From: Rhodocyclaceae bacterium
Lineage (GTDB): Bacteria; Pseudomonadota; Gammaproteobacteria; Burkholderiales; Rhodocyclaceae
DNA length: 64,000 nucleotides
Direction of reading: 5' to 3'
Assembly: GCA_016702335.1 (NCBI GenBank)
Contig: JADJEF010000020.1
Coordinates: 1 to 64,000, forward strand
This document shows, one piece after another, positions 52,295 to 61,547 of the stretch (position 1 is the stretch's first letter; each line of letters begins with the position of its first letter). The notes under the pieces are model-generated. The model did no database searches. It had not been told where the DNA came from and saw only the letters and a list, made by a program, of their open reading frames with translations. The position numbers were made by a program, and so were the translations under genes.

Positions 52295-54469
52295 TCAGTG
52301 CGCAGGCAGATCAAGATTCCTTCCCTCAAAAACCTGGTCGGAGGGGAGCTTTTTCGCGTGTTTCGGGGCAACAAGCGGGAACTTCAGAATGAACCTGGTG
52401 CCCTGCCCCTCTTCTGATTGTGCGATGAGTGTTCCGCCCAGAACGCCGGTTACGATATTCATTGAAACAGATAGCCCCAACCCGGAACCGCCTTGCCCCA
52501 AGCGGGTGGTGTAAAAGGGTTCAAAAATATGACCAAGTACCGACGGTGGCATGCCATTGCCATCGTCGGCGCAGGTGATCTCTGCATTTTGGCCGCTCAC
52601 TCGCGCCGTGATCGTCACCGTTCCACTTTCACGTTCCGCAAACGCGTGCAACGCGGCGTTCTGCACCAGATTGGAAATCACGTGCAGCAGTGGCCCTGGG
52701 TAGCTATCGCACGAAATACCCGTCGGAATATCCACATTGATCAGCCACGGCTGATGCCTGAACGAGGGCCGTAGTGCTTCGATATTGTCACTGATCGTCG
52801 TGCCCAGGTCAAAAACACGACGATTTTCAGAGGTCTGATCCACTGCCACCTCTTTAAAGCTCGCAATCAGTTTTGCCGCCCGATTTGCCGAGCGCACAAG
52901 TAGCTGTGCCGCCTGCGTAGTGTCCTCGAGAAACTGGGTCAATGTCGACTTTCGCATTTCGCCCGACTTCACAGATTCGCGCAGCGAATTCATCGAATGA
53001 TCCAGCGTAGAAGCGACAGTGACTACAACCCCGATGGGCGTATTGAGTTCGTGAGAAATGCCGGCTACCAGAGAGCCCAGCGATGCGAGTTTTGCAGACT
53101 GCACCAACTCGGTCTGCGTTTGCTTCAATTGATCGATGGCCGCCGAAAGCTCCAAGGTTCTTTCCGTGACACGCTGCTCCAAGAGTCGCTCGGAGGTTTG
53201 CAAACTATCGACCATGCGCTGCTGGGCCTGTAACGCATCACGCTGGGCGTCAGCCTTTTCTTTCCTGATCTGATTGAACCGATCCGCCAGCGCCAGGGCC
53301 AGCAGAACCATCTCCAACGCCGAGCCAACCTGCAGTCCATTCGCGGTGATGAAATTGTCAGGGAGCACCCCGAGACCACGCAGCACAGTCACGATTCCGC
53401 CGATGAGCATGATGAAAAACGCAATCAAGAAGATATAGGCCGTGCGTTGCCGCTTGAGCGCGCCCACCACTCCGACACAAATACAAAAAATCAGGCCAAG
53501 TACATTGGCAATGACCGAGGGTGCTGCAAACGCCTCGAACGAAATAGACAGGCCGACAGCCATGACCATATAGAGCCCTACAAGGGGTTTCATCATCCGG
53601 TCGAACCGTGGCATGACCATTTGGGTGTCCAGCATCTTGCGCAAAAACAAGAGCACGGCTGACCCGGTAAATGACCAGCCGATAAAGTGGGCCACATCTG
53701 ACCAGCGCGTCGCCCTCGGCCACAGAAACTCGTGCGCCAGGCCATTGAACGCGAAAATCGAGAGCGCCATGAAGCCGACGCTTGCGACATAAAGCAGATA
53801 CCGGATCTCACGCAAGACCACAAACAGCAAAAGATTAAACAGAACCATCGCGGTCGCCATACCGAAGTACCAGGCCTGCAACATGTAGTCGGTCCGCGCG
53901 TGCGCATCGAAAACCTCGGGCAGCCACATTTGCGCAGGAACTACCAAGCCATCATGCGCCTGTATCCGGAAGTAATACACCTTGCTACTCTGCGTTGGCA
54001 GGGGGATCGGAAAAACAGGGAAACGGTGGGCATAGAGCCGGGTGGCAAAGGGCCATAGGCTCCCGGTTTTTGATTCAAGGTAGCTGCCATCTGCCTGCGG
54101 TTGGAAAAAGGCGATCTCCGAGAGGGCATAGTTGCTGATCTCGATCAGGCGCTCAAGTGGCAGCTCCCCCGGATTGTCGATGGCCAGCCGGAACCAATAG
54201 GCAGACCGCGTAAAGCCATAACTCAGCGCCGAGCCAGGAACCGTGACAGGTTCGAAGCGACTGCCCCACTCCGGCGTTTGGACGTCAGCAAGCGTAAGCA
54301 CACCCTCTGGGTCTTCAAGAACCGCAAAGTGGGTAGTCAATGAAAGCGGCTTTTGAGCAACCGTGCGCGCATCGAGCGTGGCGAGCGCATCCGAGTGGGC
54401 CAGAAGAAGCATGGAGCTACCCAGCAGCGCCAAAATAAATCGCCAAACACGCTTGCCGAGGCTACTCAC
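52295..54469 (-). CDS. 7TMR-DISM sensor histidine kinase
   Basis: 724 residues, intact. Signal peptide (to about 30), an extracytoplasmic 7TMR-DISM extracellular domain (about 45-180, with GSALSYGFTRSAYWFRL), a seven-helix 7TMR-DISM membrane domain (about 190-390), a coiled-coil linker (KEKADAQRDALQAQQRMVDS), then a HisKA domain with the phospho-acceptor His near 473 (LVAGISHELNTPIG) and an HATPase domain (NLVQNAALHAF, CADDGNGMPPS, GGSGLGLSVSMN). No receiver domain. Senses an external ligand and phosphorylates a response regulator not in the window. Confidence 0.9.
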   Translation of the reverse strand: MSSLGKRVWRFILALLGSSMLLLAHSDALATLDARTVAQKPLSLTTHFAVLEDPEGVLTLADVQTPEWGSRFEPVTVPGSALSYGFTRSAYWFRLAIDNPGELPLERLIEISNYALSEIAFFQPQADGSYLESKTGSLWPFATRLYAHRFPVFPIPLPTQSSKVYYFRIQAHDGLVVPAQMWLPEVFDAHARTDYMLQAWYFGMATAMVLFNLLLFVVLREIRYLLYVASVGFMALSIFAFNGLAHEFLWPRATRWSDVAHFIGWSFTGSAVLLFLRKMLDTQMVMPRFDRMMKPLVGLYMVMAVGLSISFEAFAAPSVIANVLGLIFCICVGVVGALKRQRTAYIFLIAFFIMLIGGIVTVLRGLGVLPDNFITANGLQVGSALEMVLLALALADRFNQIRKEKADAQRDALQAQQRMVDSLQTSERLLEQRVTERTLELSAAIDQLKQTQTELVQSAKLASLGSLVAGISHELNTPIGVVVTVASTLDHSMNSLRESVKSGEMRKSTLTQFLEDTTQAAQLLVRSANRAAKLIASFKEVAVDQTSENRRVFDLGTTISDNIEALRPSFRHQPWLINVDIPTGISCDSYPGPLLHVISNLVQNAALHAFAERESGTVTITARVSGQNAEITCADDGNGMPPSVLGHIFEPFYTTRLGQGGSGLGLSVSMNIVTGVLGGTLIAQSEEGQGTRFILKFPLVAPKHAKKLPSDQVFEGRNLDLPAH

Positions 54470-54583
54470 ATCATCTCCTTGTTGGACAATTTTGCCGCAG
54501 TTTCTCGCGGCTATCGTCTTTCACTCTTGGCATGCAGATTACTCAAATCGCGCAGAGATAGTTGCCGCACACAGGGCAAGTGC

Positions 54584-55316
54584 CTACGCCAACCAGATGC
54601 ACGTCGCCATACGGCCGGTCACGCCATCGCGCCGGAAGGAAAAAAAGCGGGCGGGATCACTGACAGTGCACAAGTCGGCGCTGGTGACACGGCGCACGCC
54701 CAATGCGAACAGGCGTTCGCGTGCCAATCTGGGTAGATCGCACCAAAACTTTCCGCCAGCCTTGGCCACAAAGGCGGCATCCGATTTGGGGCGGCGCTCA
54801 GAACGTCTCGCGCACATCCTCGCCGACCTCAAAGGCGGTGGGACCGATCGCGGGGCCGATCCACGCCAGCAGACGCTCAGGTGCCGCCGCCATCGCACTC
54901 ACGGCTGATTCGATCACACCCCCGGCCAGCCCGCGCCAGCCGGCATGCACTGCAGCCACCACCGCACCGGCATCGTCACAAAGCAAAATAGGCAGACAGT
55001 CGGCCGTCATCACGGCGCAGACCACACCGCGCTGACGGGTCCAGACCGCATCGGCTTCAGCGCCGGTGACCGCGGCAGCGGCGTCAAGGCATGCAGTGCC
55101 ATGCACCTGATTTAGCCATACCGGCTCGGCCGGCAGCAAGCGGCGCAGACGCCGGCGATTCTCAGCAACCGCTGCCGGTGAGTCGCCTACGTGATCCCCC
55201 AAATTGAAACTACCCCAAGGCGCAGCGCTGATGCCCCCGCTGCGCGTGGTCACCACGGCCTTTACGCCAGCCGGAGCGTCCCAGCCGGGCACAATAAGTT
55301 CAGGCGTCCCGGTCAC
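54584..55316 (-). pseudogene. pgeF: PgeF (YfiH, laccase-domain) purine nucleoside phosphorylase-type protein, frameshifted
   Basis: GTG start at 55316 overlaps the end of rluD. Core motifs intact: VVTTRSGGISAAPWGSFNLG, MTADCLPILL and AVHAGWRGLAGGV (metal-binding Cys/His), AWIGPAIGPTAFEVGEDV. After VRETF a single extra base (TTCTGAG for TTCGAG) gives a stop at 54798, and the rest (SDAAFVAKAGGKFWCDLPRL ... FFSFRRDGVTGRM) is in the next frame. The conserved C-terminus is otherwise perfect, so a consensus error or a very recent mutation. PgeF protects cell-wall synthesis by removing wrong precursors. Confidence 0.9.
54669..54694 (-). repeat. Dispersed repeat, partial copy inside pgeF
   Basis: On the minus strand GCCGTGTCACCAGCGCCGAC and TTGTG match the repeat core; it codes for RRVTSADLCT of PgeF. 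The C-terminal part of PgeF is naturally conserved here, so coincidence is possible. Confidence 0.5.
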
Positions 55317-56319
55317 CACGCACGCTATCCAGAAGTTGCGCGAAATCGTCAGGCAAACGCGCTTCCCATGACACGAGATCACCTGTCGCCGGGTGCACCA
55401 AGCCCAGTCGCCAGGCATGCAGTGCCTGGCGGGAAAAAGCGTCGAGTCGCGGATCACCGCTGCAGGTTTTGCCGTAGACCGGATCGCCCGCCAAGGGGTG
55501 GCCAAGCGAGGCCAGATGCACCCGAATCTGGTGGGTTCGCCCGGTTTCCAGCTGACACTCGATCAATGTGCAGCGGGCAAAGCGCTCGCGAATCTCAAAG
55601 TGGGTACGCGCCTCGCGCCCATGGGCCCCGCGCACAACGGCCATGCGCGTCCGATGCACGGGATGCCGGCCGATCGGCGCATCAACGCTACCCGCGTGCG
55701 CCACCAAACCCAGCGCCAGCGCCAGATAATGACGCTTGACGGTACGTGCCTGCAACTGGCGCACCAGATCCGTTTGCGCAGTCAGCGTTTTGGCTACCAC
55801 CAGCAAGCCGGAGGTTTCCTTGTCCAGGCGATGCACAATGCCGGCACGCGGTACCTCGGCCAGCGCAGGGTGGTGATGCAGCAGCCCGTTCATCAAGGTG
55901 CCATCCGGATTTCCGTTGCCCGGATGCACCACCAGCCCGGCGGGCTTGTTGATCACGATAATGTGCTCGTCCTCGAACACGATATTCAAGGCTATTGCCT
56001 GTCCCTGTGCGCAAGTCGGCGCTGGTGAGACGGCGAATTCATCCAAATCATCCGGCCCGACATCGCAAGTGGCACTGGCACCCGGCACCCAGCTCAGCAT
56101 CTCGCCCCCCAGGACCTTGCGCTTGGACTCCATGGCGGCACCGTCGAGCAGAAATCGTCCGGACTTGATCCACTCCTGCAACCGGCTGCGCGAATGGGCC
56201 GGGAACATCCGGGCCAACGCCGCATCGAAACGCAGACCCGCATGCTCATCAGGAATCGCCAGCGCACCACCGGAAAGCTCAAGCCCGTCGCCTGGCCTAT
56301 AATCGGCAGTCTCTTCCAT
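55300..56319 (-). CDS. rluD: RluD-type 23S rRNA pseudouridine synthase
   Basis: 339 residues from ATG 56319; an upstream GTG at 56343 is possible. An S4 RNA-binding domain (about residues 20-85: RFDAALARMFPAHSRSRLQE) and the catalytic domain: HIIVINKPAGLVVHPGNG, IVHRLDKETSGLLVVAK (catalytic Asp near 164), RTHQIRVHLASLGHPLAG. It modifies U1911/1915/1917 of 23S rRNA. Odd: the linker between the two domains is enlarged by about ten residues (AVSPAPTCAQ) coded by the dispersed repeat. pgeF overlaps its end. Confidence 0.92.
   Translation of the reverse strand: MEETADYRPGDGLELSGGALAIPDEHAGLRFDAALARMFPAHSRSRLQEWIKSGRFLLDGAAMESKRKVLGGEMLSWVPGASATCDVGPDDLDEFAVSPAPTCAQGQAIALNIVFEDEHIIVINKPAGLVVHPGNGNPDGTLMNGLLHHHPALAEVPRAGIVHRLDKETSGLLVVAKTLTAQTDLVRQLQARTVKRHYLALALGLVAHAGSVDAPIGRHPVHRTRMAVVRGAHGREARTHFEIRERFARCTLIECQLETGRTHQIRVHLASLGHPLAGDPVYGKTCSGDPRLDAFSRQALHAWRLGLVHPATGDLVSWEARLPDDFAQLLDSVRGDRDA
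56009..56036 (-). repeat. Dispersed repeat copy inside the rluD coding sequence
   Basis: On the minus strand GCCGTCTCACCAGCGCCGAC and TTGCGCAC, in frame; it codes for AVSPAPTCA in the linker between the S4 and catalytic domains. Confidence 0.75.
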
Positions 56320-56364
56320 GCAGTCTTTTTGCGGATTCGTCACATGCGCAGTGTAGCGACAATC

Positions 56365-57162
56365 ATGAAAGCGCTTGCCCTTGCCGGCGCCCTTGCCTTC
56401 GCCTCCCTCAGTCTTACCGGCTGCGGCAGCGACCCTGTGGAGAAAGACGAAACCATCAATTGGTCGCCACAGCGTATCTACACCGAGGCGAAAGAGTCGA
56501 TGGGCGAAGGCGCCTATGACCGCGCCATCAAGCTCTTCGAGAAACTCGAAGCCCGTTACCCCTACGGCCGCTATGCACAGCAGGCACAGTTAGAGGTGGC
56601 CTACGCCTATTACCGTTCGCTGGAACCCGCTCAGGCAATTGCCGCCTGCGAGCGTTTTATCCGCTTGCACCCGAACCACCCCAACGTCGATTACGCCTAC
56701 TACCTCAAAGGCCTGGTTGACTTCAATGAAGACCTTGGGCTAATGGCCAGCATCAGCCGCCAGGACCTCACCGAGCGCGACCCGAAGGCCGCGCAGAATT
56801 CCTTCGAGTCATTTCGCCAGCTGGTGACCCGCTTCCCGGACAGCAAATACGCCGCCGACGCCACCCAGCGCATGAAATACCTGGTGAACGCACTGGCCTC
56901 GCACGAGGTGCATGTCGCCAACTACTACCTGAAGCGTGGCGCAACGATCGCTGCCGCCAACCGCGCCAAGACGTCCCTGACCACCTACCCCGATGCGCCT
57001 GCCAATGAAGAAGCCTTGTTCATCATGGTCAAAGCATACGACCAGTTGGGGCTGGTCGATCTGCGCAAGGATGCCGAGCGGGTAATGCGCAAGAACTTCC
57101 CCAACAGTATCTACTTCGGCAGCGGCAAGATAAGCGACGAGCCGTGGTGGAAACTCTGGTAA
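56365..57162 (+). CDS. bamD: BamD outer-membrane assembly lipoprotein
   Basis: 265 residues from ATG 56365 (a further in-frame ATG at 56344 gives seven more residues). Lipoprotein signal MKALALAGALAFASLSLTGC, Cys at 20. Tetratricopeptide-like repeats: IYTEAKESMGEGAYDRAIKL, FEKLEARYPYGRYAQQAQLE, AIAACERFIRLHPNHPNVDY, YYLKGLVDFNEDLGLMASIS, YLVNALASHEVHVANYYLKR. Essential lipoprotein of the BAM complex that inserts outer-membrane proteins. Divergent from rluD, 45 bp apart, the usual betaproteobacterial layout. Confidence 0.95.
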   Translation: MKALALAGALAFASLSLTGCGSDPVEKDETINWSPQRIYTEAKESMGEGAYDRAIKLFEKLEARYPYGRYAQQAQLEVAYAYYRSLEPAQAIAACERFIRLHPNHPNVDYAYYLKGLVDFNEDLGLMASISRQDLTERDPKAAQNSFESFRQLVTRFPDSKYAADATQRMKYLVNALASHEVHVANYYLKRGATIAAANRAKTSLTTYPDAPANEEALFIMVKAYDQLGLVDLRKDAERVMRKNFPNSIYFGSGKISDEPWWKLW

Positions 57163-57178
57163 TTCGCTAAAGACAATC

Positions 57179-57205
57179 GGCCCCTTCCCGGGGCCATTTC
57201 ATTTG
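57179..57205. terminator. Terminator between bamD and rlmB
   Basis: GGCCCC TTCCC GGGGCC hairpin followed by ATTTCATTT, between convergent genes; serves bamD (plus strand). Confidence 0.7.
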
Positions 57206-57951
57206 GCGCGGCGCTGACGCACAGTCTCGTACAAACACACGCCGGCCGAGACCGAGACATTGAGACTCTCGACGCTGCCCAGCATCGGAATCGATACCAG
57301 TTCGTCACAGGTCTCGCGCGTCAGGCGACGCATGCCATCGCCCTCGGCACCCAACACCCAGGCCATGGCCCGGCGCTGATCGAGTGCATACAGATCGCCC
57401 TTGGCTTCGCCGGCCGTGCCCACCACCCAGATGTCGCGCTCTTTGAGTTCGCGCATACTGCGCGCGAGATTGGTGACGGTGATGTAGGGCACGGTATCGG
57501 CCGCGCCGCTGGCCACCTTGATCACCGTGGCATTCAGCCCGCAGGCACGATCTTTCGGTGCGATCACCGCATGCACACCCGCCGCATCGGCCACCCGCAG
57601 GCAGGCACCCAGGTTGTGCGGGTCGGTTACGCCGTCGAGTACCAGCAGCAAGGGCGGCTCGGTCAGCGCATCGAGCACATCATCCACACTCAGATGACGC
57701 ATCTGCGCGGCAACACGGGCCACGACGCCCTGATGGCTCGCTCCGCCCGCCATGCCATCCAGGCGGGCGGTATCGGTGCTGATCACACGCACACCGGCGA
57801 TCTCCGCCAAACGCAGTAGATCGCGGGCACGCGCATCCTGCCGCGCGGCCGCCAGATGAATCTCACGGATATCGTCCGGCGCATTGCGCAAGCGTGAAAC
57901 CACCGCGTGAAAACCGTGGATGATTCGTGTATCGGCTGTTTTTTCGTTCAT
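57199..57951 (-). CDS. rlmB: RlmB 23S rRNA (guanosine-2'-O)-methyltransferase
   Basis: 250 residues, intact. N-terminal L30e-like substrate-binding domain (IHGFHAVVSRLRNAPDDIRE ... ASHQGVVARV), then the SPOUT methyltransferase with its knot: LLVLDGVTDPHNLGACLRVA, WVLGAEGDGMRRLT, VSIPMLGSVESLNVSVSAGV. It methylates G2251 of 23S rRNA. Starts inside the end of the mscS-like gene (ATGA overlap), so same transcript. Confidence 0.95.
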   Translation of the reverse strand: MNEKTADTRIIHGFHAVVSRLRNAPDDIREIHLAAARQDARARDLLRLAEIAGVRVISTDTARLDGMAGGASHQGVVARVAAQMRHLSVDDVLDALTEPPLLLVLDGVTDPHNLGACLRVADAAGVHAVIAPKDRACGLNATVIKVASGAADTVPYITVTNLARSMRELKERDIWVVGTAGEAKGDLYALDQRRAMAWVLGAEGDGMRRLTRETCDELVSIPMLGSVESLNVSVSAGVCLYETVRQRRAK

Positions 57952-59228
57952 TGCATGGCCTCGCTGCCCAGCACGCGAACCTCGCGCTGCGGGTAGGGAA
58001 TCGAAATGCCCTGCGCGCGGAAGCCGCTCAGGATGGCTCTGTTGATGTCCGAGCGCAAAACGCCGGTGCCCTCCTCCGGGTCTTGAATCCAGATACCCAA
58101 TTCAAGATCGATACCCGACTCACCAAAATTCTTGAGCAACACCAGCGGTGGCGGGCTCTTGAGCACGCGGTCCTGCGCCTGCGCAGCGGCAATCATGACC
58201 GAATCCGCCTGCGCAATATCGGTGTCATAGCTCACCTGTACCGGCAGTGCAATGCGCACCTTGTGGTCGCTGTAAGACTCATTCTGCACCACTGTGCCGA
58301 CCAGCAGTTCATTCGGCACCAGCGATTCGATGCCTTGAACACTGCGCAACACCGTATAGCGCGTGGTGATGCGGGTTACTTCGCCCCGATTCTCGCCCAC
58401 CGCAATCACGTTGCCGATTCGAATCGAACGCTCGAGAAGAATGATGAAACCAGAGACATAGTTACTGGCAATCTTCTGCAATCCCAGACCAAGGCCAACG
58501 CCCAAGGCGCCGCCAAACACCGAGAGCGTGGTCAGATCAATGCCGACCAACGGCAGACTGATCAGGACGCCGATGACAATCAGCAACGCTTTGGAAATAC
58601 GCGCAAATACCTCGCGCAGATTGGAATCAAGACCATCGGCCGCATTCAGACGCGCCTCGATCATGCCGCTGACCCAAAGCGCTCCAAGCACCGTCGCCAT
58701 GACCGTCGCCGCGCCCTGAAGCACCTGCCAGAGCGTCAGACGCTGCTTGCCTACGGCAACGCCGAGCGAATCCAGTGCATCGATCACCTCTGGCAGTACC
58801 CCGGTAATGTGCAAGGCCACCAGACCCCAGGCCGCAAAGGCAAAACCGCGCTCAAAATTTGCCAGCCATGGCGACCCTGAAAAACTATGGCGCAGTACGT
58901 AAAACACCATACGTATGCCCGCCAGCGAAAACAGCAGCGGCAGCGCCAGAGAAAGCACATTGAGATTGATAACGCCCTTGAGCAGAGGGCGCAGGGCGAG
59001 AATGAGACTGGCCGCTATGAGCGGAAATGCAATGCGGCGCAAACTGCCGCGGCCGAGTTGCCAAACTCGCCCCTGCTGCGTGCCGTTGTCACTTTTGCGC
59101 ACAAACACCCGCTCAACCAGCTTGGCAATGACGAGACACAGCGTGAGCGCGCACAACTGCCAAATAATGTCTGGTTGGCGAATATCTTCCAATACGCGCT
59201 GCAGCAGATTGTTCAATTCACCTTGCAT
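57948..59228 (-). CDS. MscS-family mechanosensitive channel
   Basis: 426 residues from ATG 59228 (MQGELNNLLQRVLEDIRQPD); an upstream extension of the frame overlaps the PLD gene. N-terminal membrane helices (PLIAASLILALRPLL, LNVLSLALPLLFSLAGIRMV), then the pore helix and beta domain: FGGALGVGLGLGLQKIASNY (glycine-rich pore helix), SIRIGNVIAVGENRGEVTRI, TTRYTVLRSVQGIESLVPNE. It releases solutes on osmotic downshock. Upstream and downstream genes overlap it by 11 and 4 bp: one operon. Confidence 0.93.
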   Translation of the reverse strand: MQGELNNLLQRVLEDIRQPDIIWQLCALTLCLVIAKLVERVFVRKSDNGTQQGRVWQLGRGSLRRIAFPLIAASLILALRPLLKGVINLNVLSLALPLLFSLAGIRMVFYVLRHSFSGSPWLANFERGFAFAAWGLVALHITGVLPEVIDALDSLGVAVGKQRLTLWQVLQGAATVMATVLGALWVSGMIEARLNAADGLDSNLREVFARISKALLIVIGVLISLPLVGIDLTTLSVFGGALGVGLGLGLQKIASNYVSGFIILLERSIRIGNVIAVGENRGEVTRITTRYTVLRSVQGIESLVPNELLVGTVVQNESYSDHKVRIALPVQVSYDTDIAQADSVMIAAAQAQDRVLKSPPPLVLLKNFGESGIDLELGIWIQDPEEGTGVLRSDINRAILSGFRAQGISIPYPQREVRVLGSEAMQ

Positions 59229-59808
59229 GCTTTTTATCCTGATCTGTCTGAGCCCATTTTCCGTAATCGGTCGCCTCTTCACGGTGCCGTCGCCAGTTCT
59301 CGGCATAACGTCTGGCCAAGTCAGCATTCCCCGTGATCACGAGCACATTTTCCGCATTCCGGGCCTGTGCCGACCACGTAAAATTGTAGCTGCCAGTCAC
59401 CAGTACGGGGCGATCCCGCCCCGAATCAATCAGCATGACCTTGTTGTGGGCTGCCGCGTAGCGCGTCTCGATCCACACCGGCACACCGGCCTGTGCCAGT
59501 TGCTGCAAGGACTCACCCCCGGCGCGACGCGCCATCTCTGCATCGGCCAGCACCTGCACATCCACGCCGCGCCGATGGGCCTCGAGCAGGGCGCGAGTCA
59601 GCGGCCGACTGGTCAGCAGGTAGGCTTGCACACGCACTTCGGTGCGCGCCTTGGCCAGCGCTTCAACGAGCACGCCCTCGATGTCGTCCCAAGGCGAGAA
59701 CAGCGCACGCAGTTCCTGAGCCAGCGCGGCACCCGACACCGAAAGCACTGCAACGACAACCAGCCCAGGCCCTATCAATCGGGACAAGCCGATTCTCCTC
59801 AGAGGCAT
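59218..59808 (-). CDS. Exported single-HKD phospholipase D-like protein
   Basis: 196 residues from ATG 59808 (AGGAG site); a longer frame from 59958 is rejected. Signal peptide RLIGPGLVVVAVLSVSGAAL (cleavage near AQA), then one PLD half-site: HNKVMLIDSGRDRPVLVTGS with HxKxxxxD and the following GSYNFTWSAQARN. Such single-HKD proteins dimerise and act as periplasmic nucleases or phospholipases. First gene of the PLD-mscS-rlmB operon. Confidence 0.88.
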   Translation of the reverse strand: MPLRRIGLSRLIGPGLVVVAVLSVSGAALAQELRALFSPWDDIEGVLVEALAKARTEVRVQAYLLTSRPLTRALLEAHRRGVDVQVLADAEMARRAGGESLQQLAQAGVPVWIETRYAAAHNKVMLIDSGRDRPVLVTGSYNFTWSAQARNAENVLVITGNADLARRYAENWRRHREEATDYGKWAQTDQDKKHAR

Positions 59809-60293
59809 GGTCGTGTTCCAGAATACGTCATGGAGCAGGTGATTCCTCTCACTCGAAAAAATGCGCTGTGCGCCATTGCCCTGATGCCAAAAATCGGCAA
59901 GTCGGCGCTGGCAGAACGGCGATTGGGTGCCTCGGGATGGATACTTCGCTACGTGCACCCTGGCCGCCTGCGGGAAATGGGACTACGTGCACTCCGCGAT
60001 GTTACGCTGGCCGCAGAGCGCCGAAAGCTCCTAAAACTCCTGTTTTGATGGCAAAGATCCAATCGCGGTCCGAAATGAATCACGCCAGGCAGAACGATTG
60101 CGGGAGGCGCGTGCACTCTCGTTGTCTCCGACAGGAGCCAACCCCTATGCGCACATCTCAACTATTCGCAGGTTGAAAGCGTAGCGGCTGGTTGACTCAG
60201 TTTACGTGGGGCCTTGGACCAGGACGGTCTGCGTGATTCTGGACATAGTTTTTGTTTTTCTGTGCAGTGGTGCTCCTACTTCAGGAGACCACC
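59809..60293. other. Interval with dispersed repeat copy
   Basis: 485 bp between the operon and the recombinase trio. It contains a reversed dispersed-repeat copy at 59890-59927. No gene is supported; the last about 110 bp (from 60180) would belong to the RIT element leader. Confidence 0.5.
59890..59927 (-). repeat. Dispersed repeat copy C
   Basis: On the minus strand CACCCAATCGCCGTTCTGCC, then AGCGCCGACTTGCCGAT; aligns over about 36 bp with copy A (14657-14692). Confidence 0.65.
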
Positions 60294-61547
60294 ATGGTAA
60301 ACACACGTTCATCTACGCACTCCAGCATTGATTGGCTTGCCAAAGAGCCTTTCGCCACGCACATCGATGCATACATGCTGTTTTTGGCAAACCGCAGCTA
60401 TGCAGCGAACACGTTCTCCAACTATCTCGGCGTTGTTAGCCACTTTGCACAATGGATGCACAGTCGCCGGCTACGCTTGCAAAGCATCGACGAAGCACTG
60501 GTAGCCCAATTTATTGATAAGCATCTACCGCGATGCCACTGCTCTGGGCCGGTTCAGCGAGATCGTCGTACGCTGAGCGCCGCTCTGGGGCATCTCTTGG
60601 CGGTGTTGCGAGCTGAGGGTGCCATTGCTCCAGCGACGGTGAAGTTGACGCCGGTAAGCGATGAACTCAGTCGTTACGATGCGTACATGGCCCACGTACG
60701 GGGCTTAGCACCCAAGACCCGGGAAATGGCCGTGCGGATTGTCGGACGGCTGCTGACCTCCCGATTTGGGGATGCTGCCATCGACATTGCCGCGATTGCG
60801 CCAGACCAGGTTCGCGACTTCTTCACGCAACAGGCCAAGCTTTACAGCAAACCGGCAAGCGCCGGCACGGTGATAGCCTCGCTACGCGGGTACTTCCGCT
60901 ACCGCGTTTCCTTGGGCGACGCGGTGCAGGGGTTGATCGGCGTGCTGTCCTACCCTGCCAACTGGCAGCTGTCCTCGCTTCCCAAGACGCTCACGACCGA
61001 GGAAGTTGGGAAACTGGTCGGCTCACTTGGCAAATCAGGTCGCTCACTGCGACGTGCCGACGCCATCGTGCGCTGCGCCCTCGATCTCGGACTGCGTAGC
61101 GCCGAGATCGCCCACATCCGTCTCGACGACATCGACTGGCGTGCTGGCACCATTACGCTGCACCATACCAAGGGACGCCGTGACGACGCCCTGCCGCTGC
61201 CAGCGACTACCGGCGCGGCCATCGCGGCTTACTTGGAGCAGGAGCGTCCCAGGACCCGCAATCGAGCCGTCTTCGTGCGCCACCACACACCGCGCGGCGA
61301 ACCCGTCGGACCAGATCTCGTACGCAAGGCGATTCGCCAGGCCTTCGCGCGCGCCGGACTGCCCTACACCCGCTCACACCTGCTGCGCCACACCATGGCC
61401 AACCGATTGCTGGCAGGTGGCGCGTCGCTCAAGGAGGTGGCCGACGTGTTACGCCACCGCTCGCTCAACACCACGATGATTTACGCCAAACTCGACAGCC
61501 GCAAACTCACCGCGGTTGCCCTGCCGTGGCCGGGGAGCGCAGCATGA
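60294..61547 (+). CDS. RIT tyrosine recombinase A
   Basis: 417 residues from ATG 60294 (CAGGAGA site). N-terminal SAM-like domain (FATHIDAYMLFLANRSYAAN), then the catalytic domain: Arg in DLGLRSAEIAHIRL, Lys in HHTKGRRDDAL, HLLRH in RSHLLRHTMANRL, His in LRHRS and Tyr in TTMIYAKLD. All catalytic residues present. First of three; its stop overlaps the next start (ATGA). Probably all three act together in strand exchange. Confidence 0.9.
   Translation: MVNTRSSTHSSIDWLAKEPFATHIDAYMLFLANRSYAANTFSNYLGVVSHFAQWMHSRRLRLQSIDEALVAQFIDKHLPRCHCSGPVQRDRRTLSAALGHLLAVLRAEGAIAPATVKLTPVSDELSRYDAYMAHVRGLAPKTREMAVRIVGRLLTSRFGDAAIDIAAIAPDQVRDFFTQQAKLYSKPASAGTVIASLRGYFRYRVSLGDAVQGLIGVLSYPANWQLSSLPKTLTTEEVGKLVGSLGKSGRSLRRADAIVRCALDLGLRSAEIAHIRLDDIDWRAGTITLHHTKGRRDDALPLPATTGAAIAAYLEQERPRTRNRAVFVRHHTPRGEPVGPDLVRKAIRQAFARAGLPYTRSHLLRHTMANRLLAGGASLKEVADVLRHRSLNTTMIYAKLDSRKLTAVALPWPGSAA

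Noticed and set aside
59809..59958. N-terminal extension of the PLD gene to 59958
   Set aside because: Extension codes the dispersed repeat; the signal peptide and ribosome site fit the start at 59808.
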